Shown: one piece after another, positions 1 through 9,863 of the stretch
Numbering within the stretch: the stretch's first letter is position 1
Layout: each line of letters begins with the position of its first letter
Assembly (NCBI RefSeq): GCF_900009265.2
Contig: NZ_LR734982.1
Span: 215,164-279,163, forward strand
DNA length: 64,000 nucleotides
DNA from: Planktothrix paucivesiculata PCC 9631
GTDB lineage: Bacteria; Cyanobacteriota; Cyanobacteriia; Cyanobacteriales; Microcoleaceae
Direction: 5' to 3'
Position numbers and translations under genes: made by a program
The notes under the pieces: model-generated
Databases searched by the model: none
Told to the model about the DNA's origin: nothing
What the model saw: only the letters and a program-made list of their open reading frames with translations

Positions 1-581
1 AATCAGGTTTTTTACAAGGACAAATAAACCCGTTTGAACATTTTTTTCTCCAGGGACAATATGAAGGACGTAATCCCAGTATTGATTTTGATACTAACTT
101 TTATCAAACTCGATATCCCGATGTATTATCTGATATTCAATCCGGGCAATATCAGACATTTTTTGAGCATTTTTGGAGGCAAGGATTAAAGGAACAAAGA
201 TTAGGAATTGCTCCGGCTTTTCAAGATGACCTGACCCAAACCATTAATATAGATATATTATTAGGACAAAGAACCATTGTAGGCTTAATAGATGCCGCTA
301 ACCCCATTGATATTTATGAGTTTATTATTCCTAATTTTAATAGTCAGGTTAGTATAATCATGAATCAAATGAAAGCTAATTTAGACCTGGATTTGATTTA
401 TGACCTGAATAATAATCGAGCGGTTCAAAGTAATGAAATTGTTGCTAGTTCCACTAATTTAGGTCTAACCCCAGAATCGATTAAATTAGATAAATTACCC
501 AGTGGAACCTACTTTCTGCGAGTCTCCCCCATGGACGGAAATACCCATTATCTTTTGAATTTATCAGCTACCCCAATTTAA
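1..581 (+). CDS. C-terminal part of a secreted protein with a PPC-type domain (5' end outside window)
   Basis: The reading frame is open from base 3 to the stop at 579-581 and starts before the window, so only about 192 C-terminal residues are visible. Around window residues 35-75 there is a segment of the type FYQTRYPDV...FFEHFWRQG, resembling the NPDV-type repeats of large secreted cyanobacterial proteins. The last 90 residues read like a bacterial pre-peptidase C-terminal (PPC) beta-sandwich, with IDIYEFIIP, DLDLIYDLNNN, ESIKLDKLPSGTYFLRV and a final YLLNLSA strand. PPC domains usually accompany secreted proteases or surface proteins. The N-terminal catalytic part, if any, cannot be seen. 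An ATG at 360 lies inside the domain and is not a real start. Family assignment is from motif resemblance. Confidence 0.7.
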   Translation, partial: SGFLQGQINPFEHFFLQGQYEGRNPSIDFDTNFYQTRYPDVLSDIQSGQYQTFFEHFWRQGLKEQRLGIAPAFQDDLTQTINIDILLGQRTIVGLIDAANPIDIYEFIIPNFNSQVSIIMNQMKANLDLDLIYDLNNNRAVQSNEIVASSTNLGLTPESIKLDKLPSGTYFLRVSPMDGNTHYLLNLSATPI

Positions 582-585
582 GTTT

Positions 586-630
586 GTTGTTGCGCTTCAG
601 CGCTCTTAGAAAGGGCTAAAGCCCAACAAC
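586..630. repeat. Hairpin copy of the GTTGTTGGGCTTTAGCCC repeat family
   Basis: An imperfect inverted repeat begins with GTTGTTGCGCTTCAGCGC and ends with GGGCTAAAGCCCAACAAC, directly after the stop of the first gene. Related copies lie at 54311-54462 and, as a fragment, near 7441-7460. Its position between convergent genes would suit a transcription end, but there is no T-run. Confidence 0.6.
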
Positions 631-636
631 GTCGGA

Positions 637-1941
637 TTAATAAGTCCAATTTTGCTTAGTCTGCAAACTATAGGTTCCATCCTTCACATTTACCCGCTCG
701 GGAATTAGATCGAGATCCCGAAACAAATTAGCCTGATGCTGTAGGGCGTCGAGGGATTGTTCATCAATCGGGATAATCGCCCGTTCGGCACTGCGTTTCT
801 GTAAAGTTTCTAGGATAAATGGGTCAATTTCGTGTTGATCTAGCAATCGTTGAGCCGCTTCTAATTCCTGTTTTTTAGCCCAGGCTCCTGCTTCGTTAAC
901 CTCCTCTAAAATCACTTTTAGGAGGTCAGGATAGTCTCGGACTAGCTCTGGAACCGCATAGTAATAGGTGGGAACCTCCAAAGAAGCCCTATCCCCAAAG
1001 ATGCTCTCTAGGTCGGCAATGGAGCGTCCTGGGTAGGAACTTCGGGCTTGAGTCGGTGTATAGGGAACCCAAACCACCCAAGCATCTACTTCACCCTGTC
1101 GGAATAGGGGCAACGCCTGGGGCTGGGTGAGATAAATGGGGTCAATATCGCTAAAATCCAGTCCCACTTTCCGCAATGCTCGTATCAGGATGTAGTGGGC
1201 ACTGGAGCCTTTATCAAAGGCAATTTTTTTACCCTTGAGGTCAGCCAGGGTCTGAATTGGCGAATCCTCGGGGACTAGAATGGCTTGACCTTTGGGGGCG
1301 GTATATTTTTCCTTCGCCACCCGCACAAAAACATGATCCGCCGCCTGGGAGAAAATACTGGCCGTACCCCCGCCGCCGCAAAAATCAATTGTCCCGTTAC
1401 TCAGCGCTTCAATCAGAGCCGATGCGGATAAAAAGCTTGTCCAGGTCACAATTAGCCCAAAGGGTCGCAAACGTTCTTCCAGTAAGGCTTGACTGCGAAG
1501 AACCTCAAAATTGGTCATTCCCTCTGGATAACCGATTTTGAGTTGTTTGAGTCGTCGCGCTTGTTGGGCTAGGGGTGTGCTACCCGCATGAGCCGAGCGG
1601 TCAGAAAACCAACGATCCAAAACAATACAAAATACGATTCCCCCGACAAATAATCCCACGGTTTCTAATAACCTAATAGTTGAGTTTTTGGGAGGATTGA
1701 CGGGATTAGCGGGATTGACCGGACTCACCTGACTGATGGGGGCCGAGAGTACCGGACTAGATTCGGGTGTGGCCATCAAATGACTATTAAAAGCCAGACT
1801 CAAAACCAAACTGGAGGCAACACCGAGACCAAATTTCACCACAAACCGGGAAATTACCCCTCGGGGCAGGATGACCGGAAGGGATCGAAAAATATTGGGA
1901 CTCGTAAGTTTAGACCAAAGATTAAGGGAATAGCTAATCAT
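637..1941 (-). CDS. ABC transporter substrate-binding protein, nitrate/sulfonate/taurine (NMT1/SsuA-like) type, membrane-anchored
   Basis: A 434-residue protein. Residues 1-130 contain two hydrophobic stretches separated by a Pro/Asn/Val linker (PVNPANPVNPP), so it appears membrane-anchored instead of being released. From about residue 133 (LKIGYPEG) it has the periplasmic type-II binding fold of the SsuA/TauA/NrtA group: an SNGTIDFCGGGG loop, LADLKGKKIAFDKGSSAHY, and RQGEVDAWVVWVPYT. Such proteins deliver nitrate, sulfonates or related anions to an ABC permease, but no permease or ATPase gene is adjacent, so the ligand is unknown. The two N-terminal helices are unusual for the family and could mean a sensory role. 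It is divergent from the gene at 2325. Confidence 0.8.
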   Translation of the reverse strand: MISYSLNLWSKLTSPNIFRSLPVILPRGVISRFVVKFGLGVASSLVLSLAFNSHLMATPESSPVLSAPISQVSPVNPANPVNPPKNSTIRLLETVGLFVGGIVFCIVLDRWFSDRSAHAGSTPLAQQARRLKQLKIGYPEGMTNFEVLRSQALLEERLRPFGLIVTWTSFLSASALIEALSNGTIDFCGGGGTASIFSQAADHVFVRVAKEKYTAPKGQAILVPEDSPIQTLADLKGKKIAFDKGSSAHYILIRALRKVGLDFSDIDPIYLTQPQALPLFRQGEVDAWVVWVPYTPTQARSSYPGRSIADLESIFGDRASLEVPTYYYAVPELVRDYPDLLKVILEEVNEAGAWAKKQELEAAQRLLDQHEIDPFILETLQKRSAERAIIPIDEQSLDALQHQANLFRDLDLIPERVNVKDGTYSLQTKQNWTY

Positions 1942-2324
1942 AATAACCTCTTTGATAAATATGTTTTATGGACAGGAAGAAAAGAATGGAAAATAGCAGA
2001 TTAGAATTAAACCATTAATTGACCCAATCCGGTAAAAAATGAATGAAACGATTGATTTTGCTCGAATGATCAGGCTTTCGTCAAAAGACAAGAAGCTGAA
2101 AAATAAATTGTTTAAGTCATTTCGATAAAAATAATTTATTGTTTCAATAAATCGCAGGTTATATAATAAAATACAACCCAAATTTTAGCCTTTTAATGGC
2201 TATTTATATATTATTATAACTTACACAAATCTGCTAATGGATTGATGTTGTGGGCTTGATTGCTAACTTTGAGCGATCGCTCTCTAGTTTTGGTGACCAT
2301 ATAAATGTTGAAAGAGGGATGCTG

Positions 2325-2993
2325 ATGGATTGGTTAATGACCACAATTAAAGTTGGCCTAGCTGTGGCTTTAGCGACAACCTTTGACGACAATATTTATC
2401 TAACGGGCTTTTTTAGTGAAGTTAATCGAACGTTTCGTCCTCCACATATTGTGGTGGGTGAACTGATCGGGTTTACCGTGTTATTAAGTGTCAGTTTGAT
2501 TGGTTTCTTTGTGGGGCTGGTAATTGACTCAGCTTGGATCGGATTATTGGGGATTCTACCGATACTCATTGGTCTGAATAATTTGATTAACTTGAATAAA
2601 GATGATTCCGCCAAAGATCGGTCAGCCAACCTAAAAATAAACTCTAAATATCGAGGATTTGATTCTCGAAAGCGATCGCTCTGGGACGTCATTCGCGATC
2701 GCCAAACCTACAGTGTTTCGGCCGTCACTATATCCAATGGCGGTAATAATCTGGGGATCTATATTCCTTTATTTGCGAGTAGCAGTATTCAAAATTTAGC
2801 GGTGATGATCCCGATTTTATATATAGTGGTTTGCTGTTGGCTATTTCTCTCCTATAATCTGACTCGTCAACCGGGTATCGCCGTTGTACTTAGCCGTTAT
2901 GCCAGCAAAATTTTCCCCTTTGTATTGATGTGGCTGGGTTTTAGAATTTTGTTAGATAGTGAATCCTATCGTCTTTTTTTACCCAATATATAG
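2325..2993 (+). CDS. Cadmium-resistance-transporter (CadD) family membrane protein
   Basis: An integral membrane protein of about 222 residues with roughly six hydrophobic segments. The N-terminal segment TTIKVGLAVALATTFDDNIYLTGFFSEV and the following RPPHIVVGELIGF match the pattern of the CadD/Cad family, in which an Asp-Asp pair sits at the end of the first helix. Family members are linked to cadmium or other cation export; the substrate here is not known. I chose the ATG at 2325 because AGAGGG lies 6 bases upstream; a GTG at 2250 would add 25 residues that are not needed by the fold. The coding sequence contains GCGATCGC-type sites. It ends 5 bases before the stop of the convergent hybrid kinase. 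Confidence 0.75.
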   Translation: MDWLMTTIKVGLAVALATTFDDNIYLTGFFSEVNRTFRPPHIVVGELIGFTVLLSVSLIGFFVGLVIDSAWIGLLGILPILIGLNNLINLNKDDSAKDRSANLKINSKYRGFDSRKRSLWDVIRDRQTYSVSAVTISNGGNNLGIYIPLFASSSIQNLAVMIPILYIVVCCWLFLSYNLTRQPGIAVVLSRYASKIFPFVLMWLGFRILLDSESYRLFLPNI

Positions 2994-2998
2994 CCATC

Positions 2999-5900
2999 CT
3001 AATGTCTTAATAAAGGTCGAATTAATTCCATAATTCGATCGGAATTAAAGTTATTGATAATATCCGTTAGCACTCGGGATAGACGGGCTTTAGATTCGGG
3101 AATTTGTCTGATTAATTCGTTCATTACTTCGGTATCGAGATAGTAAGCAGCTTGATACATTTCTTCTAACCACTCAGGAGACATCATGGATAAATCTTCT
3201 ACACAAAGGGTTTCAACTAATAATTTTTTGGGGCTTTGTTCTACGGCTTCATAAATATATTGCACTCCCAAATATCGAGCTATTTTATCAAAAATTTCCT
3301 TTTCCTGAAAGGGCTTGCTGATAAAATCATTACAGCCCGTCATGATCACTTTCTCTCGATCTTCTTCAAAAACACTAGCGGTTAAAGCAATAATAATAGG
3401 TTCGGGGTTTTGCCGGTGTTCTCTAATATATTGAGTTGCTCTGTAGCCATCCATGACGGGCATTCGGATATCCATAAAAATCAGGTGAGGTAACCAACTT
3501 TCCCAGAGCGAAAGGGCTTCCATACCCTGGGTTGCTTCTGCGACCTCAAAACCAACTGAACTCAGAATATCAATTAATAAACGGCGATTTTCTGCTAAAT
3601 CTTCAACTACAAGAATGCGGTAAGTGGGTTGTCCAGGAGCTAAACTAATGACTCTTTGATGAATTGATTCCCCAGGCAAAGGTTGTACTTGAGGTAACTG
3701 TACATTAATCCCAAAAGAAAAAGTGCTCCCCTGATTCACAGTGCTTTTAACCTGAATTTTACTGCCCATAATTTGGATCAGTTTTTGACTGATGGCTAAA
3801 CCCAGACCCGTACCTTGACTCAAATTATTTCCGGCTTCGGCTTGTACAAAAACTTGAAATAAACTCTCAATTTCCGTTGGTGCAATTCCCACTCCCGTAT
3901 CCTCTACCTCAAAATAGAGATGACAGCAGTTTGCTTCCCGTTGTTCTGTTTTTACTCGGAGGGTGATACTTCCTTGGTGAGTAAACTTAATCGCATTACC
4001 GAGGAGATTGACTAAGACTTGATAGAGTTTTTTCTCATCGGTATGCACAAATTGGGGAAGATTGGGATCTCGCTCAAAAATTAAATTTAATTCTTTAGAT
4101 TGGACTTTAACTTGAAACATTTCTTCAATGGAAGTGAGTAAATTGATTAAGTCAAAGTCAGAAAGATTAAGCGTCATCCGTCCGCTTTCAATTTTGGATA
4201 AATCTAAAATATCGTTAATCAAATCTAACAAATGTTTACCACTCCGATTGACAATTTGTAAACGTTCTTGGACGGAAGGAGTCAAAGCGCTTTCATAGCT
4301 CATTAATTGTGTGAATCCTAAAATAGAGTTGAGGGGGGTGCGGAGTTCGTGACTCATATTAGCCAGAAAGATACTCTTAGCTTGGTTGGCGGCTTCTGCT
4401 GATTCTTTTGCCTGCTGAAGTTCTAACTCCGATTGTTTGCGATCGCTAATATCAATTAAATATCCCAAAATTTCCACAGGTCTCCCGGCGTGATCTCGAA
4501 TCAGTTTGACTTGTTCGAGTACCCAACGATAATTCCCATCTTGGTGCAGAAGACGAAATTCTTGAAAATAAAAACCATCGGCGAATAGATGGGTCAGTCC
4601 ATTAAGAACTGGATCTACATCATCGGGATGCAAATGATTCATCCAAAATTCAGAATCTTCCAAAAATTCCCTAGTTTCATAGCCCAATATATCCTTAACA
4701 TTTTCGCTGATAAATGTTGCCCCATAGTCGCCATCAGGTTTACTGCTAAAAATAACTACGGGGCTATAGTTGAGAAGAAAGTTAAGGCGATTAGTGGTGG
4801 TTTGTAAGGCTTTCTCCGCCAGTTTTAGCTCTGTGATGTCGTGCTGAACCGCAACATAAACCGTGCCGTATTCAGGATGTTCAAACCGAGAGGTATGGAC
4901 TCTACACCAAAACAGCGTACCATCTTTTTTCTTGTTGTAAACCTCATATTTGGCTTCCCCGTCCCGATCAAGTTGGGTGGCGATATCTTCAACGCTGGCA
5001 TCGGGTGTCACCTGGCTATCAACATAATTGATCACACCCACGGGTTGACCGACAAGTTCGCCCTCTGCATAGCCCAACATGGCATCAAATTTAGGATTAG
5101 TGTAGACAATTATCAAGTCGGAGGATTTGATTAAAGCGACTCCGCCTGCCATATTATTCATAATAATACTTTGCAGTTCTAGGGTCTTTTGAGCTTCTTT
5201 TCGGGCTGTAATATCTTGGATTTGAGCAATAAAATGTAGTGGCTTTCCCTGCTCATCTTGTATTATCGATCCATTCAGCAGAATCCAAACAATATGTCCT
5301 TGCTTATGAAAATAACGTTTTTCTAATTGGTAAGTTGAAATTGTTCCTGCTAATAGCTGTCGGGCATAACTGAGATCGATATCTAAATCGTCAGGATGGG
5401 TAATATCTTGAAAAGTTAATGTTAACAACTCCTCTGGAGAGTAACCAATAATCTTACACAGAGCAGGATTGACTTTCAGCCAATGCCCATCAAGGGAAAT
5501 GATCGCCATCCCGATGGAGGCATCTTGAAAGGCATGGCGAAATTGTTCTTCACTATTGCGTAAAGCCGTCTCAATGTGTTTGCGATCGCTAATATCCCGC
5601 AAAATAACCGTAAATACTGTTTCGTCTCCGATTTCTAACCGAGAAATTGAGGCTTCAGCCAAAAACTGTGTCCCATCTCGACGAAGACCCCAAATTTCAC
5701 CTCGTTCTCCCATTTTTCTGGCTTTTCCCAAAGACTGGGCAAATTTTTGGATATGCCGACCATGGGCATTTCTAAACTGTTCTGGGAGTAATAAACTCAA
5801 AGGCTGCCCTAAAACTTCCTCGAGTTTGTAGCCAAAAATCTTTTCCGCTCCTTGATTAAACAGGGTAATCTGTTGAGTGCTATCCACTGAAATAATCGCA

Positions 5901-6868
5901 TCATTGGCAATTTCTAAAATTCCGGCAAAACGAGCCTGGGATTTTTCTAAGGATTCTGTGCGTTCGGCTACAAGACTTTCTAAGGTTTGGTTGATTTTTT
6001 TTAGTTCTACCTCAGCTTGTTCACGCTGGTGATCAATTTGGTTCAAAAATCCAGCCGTCACCCACACAAGAATTGATAAGGTAGAAACTATAATGATTGA
6101 CCGTAAACTATAGCCAAATTCAGCGTTATACCAGCCTAATTTTTGTCCTTGAAATGTTAACCAGTTGAGGGCTATGGGAAAGACAATCGCCCAAGGGAGT
6201 AACCGCCGAAGGATGACCCCACCGACTAGGGGACTGGTTAAGATCTGCATGAATCCCTCCTGCGGTCGGAGCCACAAAATTCCGATATGGAGGAGGAAAA
6301 AGTTCACGATTGTGTTGATTGCTTGACTTGTTGTGAGGATAAGCAATCGTTCCAAAACATCGACATGGAATAGGTGTTCAAATAATGCTAACAAACAAAT
6401 TAAAGCCACAACACTACTACAAATCTGAGCCAACTTAATATTCCGGGGACGGTTTCGCCCGAGTAGGAATAGGGCTGCTCCCATCAGGACAAAATTGAAC
6501 GCCGTATTGATTCTCATGCGTCCGGGATAATGGGTTTTGGGGGATACAATATCTGGAAATAGTAATTGATCAATCTTCAAATCCCAACCAAATAAATACT
6601 CACTTAGTGTTAGTAAACCGATGACCATAATTGCCCCCGCCAACCCTTGAGAGACGCGATAATGCAGTTGGGTGGGTCGTGGGCGCGACAACAATATTAA
6701 ACAGACTCCAGCAGACAGAAAGCAAATCGCTGTATTCACTTTCATGGTTGAGGTGATTCCGGGAAAACCACTTTTGAGCAGAGAGAGGTTAAATTGCCAA
6801 CCGAGGAGTACAGTTACCGCGATGGAAATAACCACTAGCCCGGCGATTTGAGAAATCCGATTTTTCAT
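2999..6868 (-). CDS. Membrane-bound hybrid sensor histidine kinase with four PAS domains and a C-terminal receiver
   Basis: A 1289-residue hybrid kinase. Residues 1-275 form seven or eight hydrophobic segments (an integral membrane sensor module). A coiled coil follows, then four PAS/PAC units at roughly 313-435, 437-565, 567-690 and 695-820, each ending in a DI(S/T)xRK- or DITxLK-like PAC end. The HisKA domain has the phospho-acceptor motif NMSHELRTPLN. The HATPase has N (NLLGNAIKF), G1 (DTGVGI) and G2 (GTGLGLAIS) boxes. The receiver domain, about 1080-1198, has LVVEDLAENRR, MDIRMPVMDGY and a lysine in FISKPF. A 90-residue helical tail ends the protein; no HPt histidine was recognised. The input signal is unknown. 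It stands alone, with no adjacent response regulator in the same direction. Confidence 0.92.
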   Translation of the reverse strand: MKNRISQIAGLVVISIAVTVLLGWQFNLSLLKSGFPGITSTMKVNTAICFLSAGVCLILLSRPRPTQLHYRVSQGLAGAIMVIGLLTLSEYLFGWDLKIDQLLFPDIVSPKTHYPGRMRINTAFNFVLMGAALFLLGRNRPRNIKLAQICSSVVALICLLALFEHLFHVDVLERLLILTTSQAINTIVNFFLLHIGILWLRPQEGFMQILTSPLVGGVILRRLLPWAIVFPIALNWLTFQGQKLGWYNAEFGYSLRSIIIVSTLSILVWVTAGFLNQIDHQREQAEVELKKINQTLESLVAERTESLEKSQARFAGILEIANDAIISVDSTQQITLFNQGAEKIFGYKLEEVLGQPLSLLLPEQFRNAHGRHIQKFAQSLGKARKMGERGEIWGLRRDGTQFLAEASISRLEIGDETVFTVILRDISDRKHIETALRNSEEQFRHAFQDASIGMAIISLDGHWLKVNPALCKIIGYSPEELLTLTFQDITHPDDLDIDLSYARQLLAGTISTYQLEKRYFHKQGHIVWILLNGSIIQDEQGKPLHFIAQIQDITARKEAQKTLELQSIIMNNMAGGVALIKSSDLIIVYTNPKFDAMLGYAEGELVGQPVGVINYVDSQVTPDASVEDIATQLDRDGEAKYEVYNKKKDGTLFWCRVHTSRFEHPEYGTVYVAVQHDITELKLAEKALQTTTNRLNFLLNYSPVVIFSSKPDGDYGATFISENVKDILGYETREFLEDSEFWMNHLHPDDVDPVLNGLTHLFADGFYFQEFRLLHQDGNYRWVLEQVKLIRDHAGRPVEILGYLIDISDRKQSELELQQAKESAEAANQAKSIFLANMSHELRTPLNSILGFTQLMSYESALTPSVQERLQIVNRSGKHLLDLINDILDLSKIESGRMTLNLSDFDLINLLTSIEEMFQVKVQSKELNLIFERDPNLPQFVHTDEKKLYQVLVNLLGNAIKFTHQGSITLRVKTEQREANCCHLYFEVEDTGVGIAPTEIESLFQVFVQAEAGNNLSQGTGLGLAISQKLIQIMGSKIQVKSTVNQGSTFSFGINVQLPQVQPLPGESIHQRVISLAPGQPTYRILVVEDLAENRRLLIDILSSVGFEVAEATQGMEALSLWESWLPHLIFMDIRMPVMDGYRATQYIREHRQNPEPIIIALTASVFEEDREKVIMTGCNDFISKPFQEKEIFDKIARYLGVQYIYEAVEQSPKKLLVETLCVEDLSMMSPEWLEEMYQAAYYLDTEVMNELIRQIPESKARLSRVLTDIINNFNSDRIMELIRPLLRH

Positions 6869-6950
6869 AACAGATTTATTTGATATTTAGGAAATTATAA
6901 CTATCTGAAATCCCCAGAAAATAAAATATGAGTATCTAATAAAAACCCCA

Positions 6951-7393
6951 TTACTTATCCCCATAAAAAGCTGCAATTACTTCTTCAGGAGTTTGATCAA
7001 AATCATCAGCAATTTCAACTTGACCCTGCCAAAAACCTGCAACCCTCCGCTTTTTAGCAGTACAGGACTTACGCAAGCACGCTATATATAGCGTGTCAAA
7101 AGTAGGCGATCGCCCTAAAAAGTCCTAATTATTTATTTTCCCCCCAATGTTGGGGGCTAGGGGGCTAGATGGCTTGAAATGTATCCTGTTTAGGATGCTA
7201 AGGTTATGAAGGATTGATCAGCAGTTTTAGAGACTATTTCTCAAGCAGCAATATTTGCCCCCTAAATCCCCCAAAATTGGGGGACTTTAAGAGGTTGTCC
7301 TGTTAAAGCGATCTCGTTATGATTTTGAATATCTGATAGCAAATCGGTTAAATTATCAGATAAGTTAGCAATATCGAAAGTTTTGGTTGACAT
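6951..7393 (-). pseudogene. Small type II antitoxin gene split by an insertion
   Basis: Read on the minus strand, an ATG at 7393 opens with MSTKTFDIANLSDNLTDLL and continues about 30 codons to NHNEIALTG, then runs into non-coding inserted DNA. On the other side of the insert, from about 7055 to the stop at 6951, the sequence KKRRVAGFWQGQVEIADDF and PEEVIAAFYGDK resembles the C-terminus of short Phd/AbrB-like antitoxins (the xxWxxDDFD tail). Together the halves would give an 80-residue antitoxin lacking a short central stretch. No toxin gene is beside it. Disruption is seen directly; the antitoxin assignment is inferred from these end motifs. Confidence 0.6.
7062..7303. mobile_element. MITE-like insertion sharing an end with the decayed IS at 54784-55861
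   Basis: The left end reads ACAGGACTTACGCAAG followed by the palindrome CGCTATATATAGCG, matching almost exactly the outer end of the IS element at 54784-55861. The right end GTTGTCCTGT is a weaker inverted match. Inside are two C-rich/G-rich palindromes (CCCCCAATGTTGGGGG and CCCCCAAAATTGGGGG). About 240 bp long, with no coding capacity. It lies inside an antitoxin gene. No convincing target duplication was found, so the exact right boundary is uncertain. Confidence 0.55.
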
Positions 7394-7658
7394 TTTGCTG
7401 ATCCCTTAATCATTACTAATAAATAGTATATAGCAATCCCCTTGTTGTTGCGCTTGGGCTCAAAAAATAGAAGGCGATCGCCAAACAAAGAATTTATTTC
7501 TATGTAGAAGGTAATTATCAATACTTACTTAGTCACAAATCTTTAACACCCATCAAATAAGATTGCTATAGTCATATAGAAAAACCCATTAGAATTTTTT
7601 CCCTATTCAGTAAAATATTGTTATATTATACTTACTTTTATAAAATTAAAGATATAAT

Positions 7659-9812
7659 ATGATTACCGATTTAGTTACCAACCATCAAGGCGATATTTTA
7701 ATCGTTGACGATTTACCCGATAACCTCCGTCTGCTGAGGGATACCTTGAGTGAAGAAGGCTATAAGGTTCGCAGTGCCACGACGGGGGCCATGGCAATCA
7801 GAGCCGCCCACTCTCCATCGACTGATTTAATCTTACTTGATATTAAACTGCCCGATCTCGATGGCTATGAAGTATGTAGAAAATTAAAATCCGATGGACG
7901 CACCGCAGATATTCCCGTGATTTTTTTGAGTGCCCTGAATGAAACCTCGAATAAAGTTCAAGGTCTGGCTGCCGGGGGAGTGGATTATATTTCTAAGCCA
8001 TTTCAAGTTCAAGAAGTATTAGCTCGTGTCGCCATTCATCTGACCATCCGAAGGCTTCAAAAAAGCTTGCAACAACAGAATTTACGCTTGATTCAAGAGA
8101 TAGAAGAACATCAACAGCTTAAAGAAGTCCTCTTTGCCGAAAAAGAATTGGCTCAGGTGACTTTACAATCCATTGGTGATGCGGTGATTACCACCGATGC
8201 CCAGGAGAATATTAGGTATTTTAATCCCGTTGCTGAAAAACTCACGGGCTGGAAAGCACAGGAAGCCGAAGGACTACCTCTGTCTGAGGTTTTTATAATT
8301 ATTAATGAAGTTACGAGAAAACCCGCAGACAATCCGATCACCAAAGCACTATTAGAAGGGAAAATCGTAGGTTTAGCGAACCATACAGTTTTGATAGCTC
8401 GGGATGGGACAGAGTATGCGATTGAGGACTCAGCAGCCCCGATTCGCGATCGTCAAGGTGAAATTATCGGCGCGATCATTGTCTTTCATGATGTGACCGA
8501 ATCGCGCTATCTCACCCGTCAACTCTCTTGGGAAGCTAGTCACGATGCCTTGACGGGCCTCATCAACCGTCGAAGATTTGAGCAGTATCTCATGGAGGCG
8601 ATCGCCTCTGTTCAACACAGTAATCACCATCACGTTCTCTGTTATTTAGATTTAGATCAGTTTAAAGTGGTGAACGATACCGTGGGTCATATTGCCGGCG
8701 ATGAACTCCTGCGTCAAATTACGACACTTTTACAACAGGCAGTTCGGGCAAATGATCGGTTAGCTCGCTTGGGGGGTGATGAATTTGGTCTTTTGCTGAC
8801 TCAATGTCCCCTTTCTCAAGCCGCTCAGATTGCGGAAATTTTGAAAGACAAAGTGCGTCAGTTTCGGTTTATTTGGGAGAGCAAAACCTTTATTGTTGGG
8901 GTTAGTATTGGGGTGGTTGCTATTAATAAAACCAATCCAGATTTGATGGAGATTTTGGGGGCGGCGGATGCCGCTTGTTATGCAGCCAAAGCTAAAGGGC
9001 GCAACTGTATTCATATTTATCACCAGGATGATGGGGAACTGATTAAACAACGGACGCAGAGGCAGTTGATTGCCAAAATCAGCCGAGCGCTGGAAACCCA
9101 TCGTTTTTGTCTATATTATCAAAAGATTGTTTCTATTACTTCTAAATCCTTAGTAGAACATTATGAGGTTTTACTGAGAATGTTGGATGAAAATGGCGAA
9201 TTAATCCCTCCCAGTACCTTTATTCCTGCGGCCGAGCGTTATGGATTGATCACTGATATCGATTGCTGGGTGGTTGAAACTTTTTTCTCGAATTATAAAA
9301 AAATATCTCAGCAAAACTTTATCCAGCAAAGTTTATATGCGATTAATCTTTCTGGTGCTAGTATTTGTAACAATGGGTTTTTGGAGTTTTTAATTGAACA
9401 ATTTCCTCGCTACCAAATTCCCCCCCAAACCATTTGTTTTGAAATTACTGAAACCGCCGCGATCGCTAACTTCGACCAAGCCCGATATTTTATGGGGGAA
9501 CTCAAAGAGATTGGCTGTCGCTTTGCCCTAGATGATTTTGGTAGTGGGTTAAGTTCCTTTGCTTATCTGATCAATTTACCCGTGGATTATCTAAAAATTG
9601 ATGGTACTTTTGTTAAGAATATTAATGATAATTTAATTTCTCAAGCGATCGTTGAAGGTTTTAATCGTATTGCCCACGCCATGAATCTGGAAACGGTAGC
9701 TGAGTTTGTGGAGGACGAAACCATCTTACAAAAGTTACGAGAGATTGGAGTTGATTATGCTCAGGGTTATGGAATTTCCCATCCGGTTCCGATTAACTTC
9801 AACCACGAATAA
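7659..9812 (+). CDS. Response regulator with PAS, GGDEF and EAL domains (cyclic di-GMP turnover)
   Basis: A 717-residue cytoplasmic protein. Residues 1-130 are a receiver (LIVDDLPDNLRLL, LLDIKLPDLDGYEV, lysine in ISKPF). A PAS domain spans about 165-285. The diguanylate cyclase domain has an intact RLGGDEFGLLL active site, and RAND five residues upstream of GGDEF fits the RxxD inhibitory site. The EAL-type phosphodiesterase domain has EVLLRM in place of EALxR, a common functional variant, plus DDFGSGLSS and YLKIDG. It can thus be expected to make and/or break cyclic di-GMP under control of a phosphorelay. The neighbouring hybrid kinase at 2999-6868 is divergently oriented and could be a partner, but this is only proximity. 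Confidence 0.92.
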   Translation: MITDLVTNHQGDILIVDDLPDNLRLLRDTLSEEGYKVRSATTGAMAIRAAHSPSTDLILLDIKLPDLDGYEVCRKLKSDGRTADIPVIFLSALNETSNKVQGLAAGGVDYISKPFQVQEVLARVAIHLTIRRLQKSLQQQNLRLIQEIEEHQQLKEVLFAEKELAQVTLQSIGDAVITTDAQENIRYFNPVAEKLTGWKAQEAEGLPLSEVFIIINEVTRKPADNPITKALLEGKIVGLANHTVLIARDGTEYAIEDSAAPIRDRQGEIIGAIIVFHDVTESRYLTRQLSWEASHDALTGLINRRRFEQYLMEAIASVQHSNHHHVLCYLDLDQFKVVNDTVGHIAGDELLRQITTLLQQAVRANDRLARLGGDEFGLLLTQCPLSQAAQIAEILKDKVRQFRFIWESKTFIVGVSIGVVAINKTNPDLMEILGAADAACYAAKAKGRNCIHIYHQDDGELIKQRTQRQLIAKISRALETHRFCLYYQKIVSITSKSLVEHYEVLLRMLDENGELIPPSTFIPAAERYGLITDIDCWVVETFFSNYKKISQQNFIQQSLYAINLSGASICNNGFLEFLIEQFPRYQIPPQTICFEITETAAIANFDQARYFMGELKEIGCRFALDDFGSGLSSFAYLINLPVDYLKIDGTFVKNINDNLISQAIVEGFNRIAHAMNLETVAEFVEDETILQKLREIGVDYAQGYGISHPVPINFNHE

Positions 9813-9815
9813 AAA

Positions 9816-9841
9816 TCCCCCAACTTTGTAGTCAGGGGGGT
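9816..9841 (+). terminator. Stem-loop just after the GGDEF/EAL gene
   Basis: CCCCC and GGGGGG pair across a 13-base loop four bases after the stop codon. No U-run follows, so it may be a stabilising hairpin instead of an intrinsic terminator. It separates convergent genes. Confidence 0.4.
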
Positions 9842-9863
9842 AGGTCAAAAGTCGGTTAGATGA

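Noticed and set aside
360..581. A separate 73-residue gene from the ATG at 360
   Set aside because: The frame is open to the window edge and the ATG lies inside a beta-sandwich domain, so it is an internal Met.
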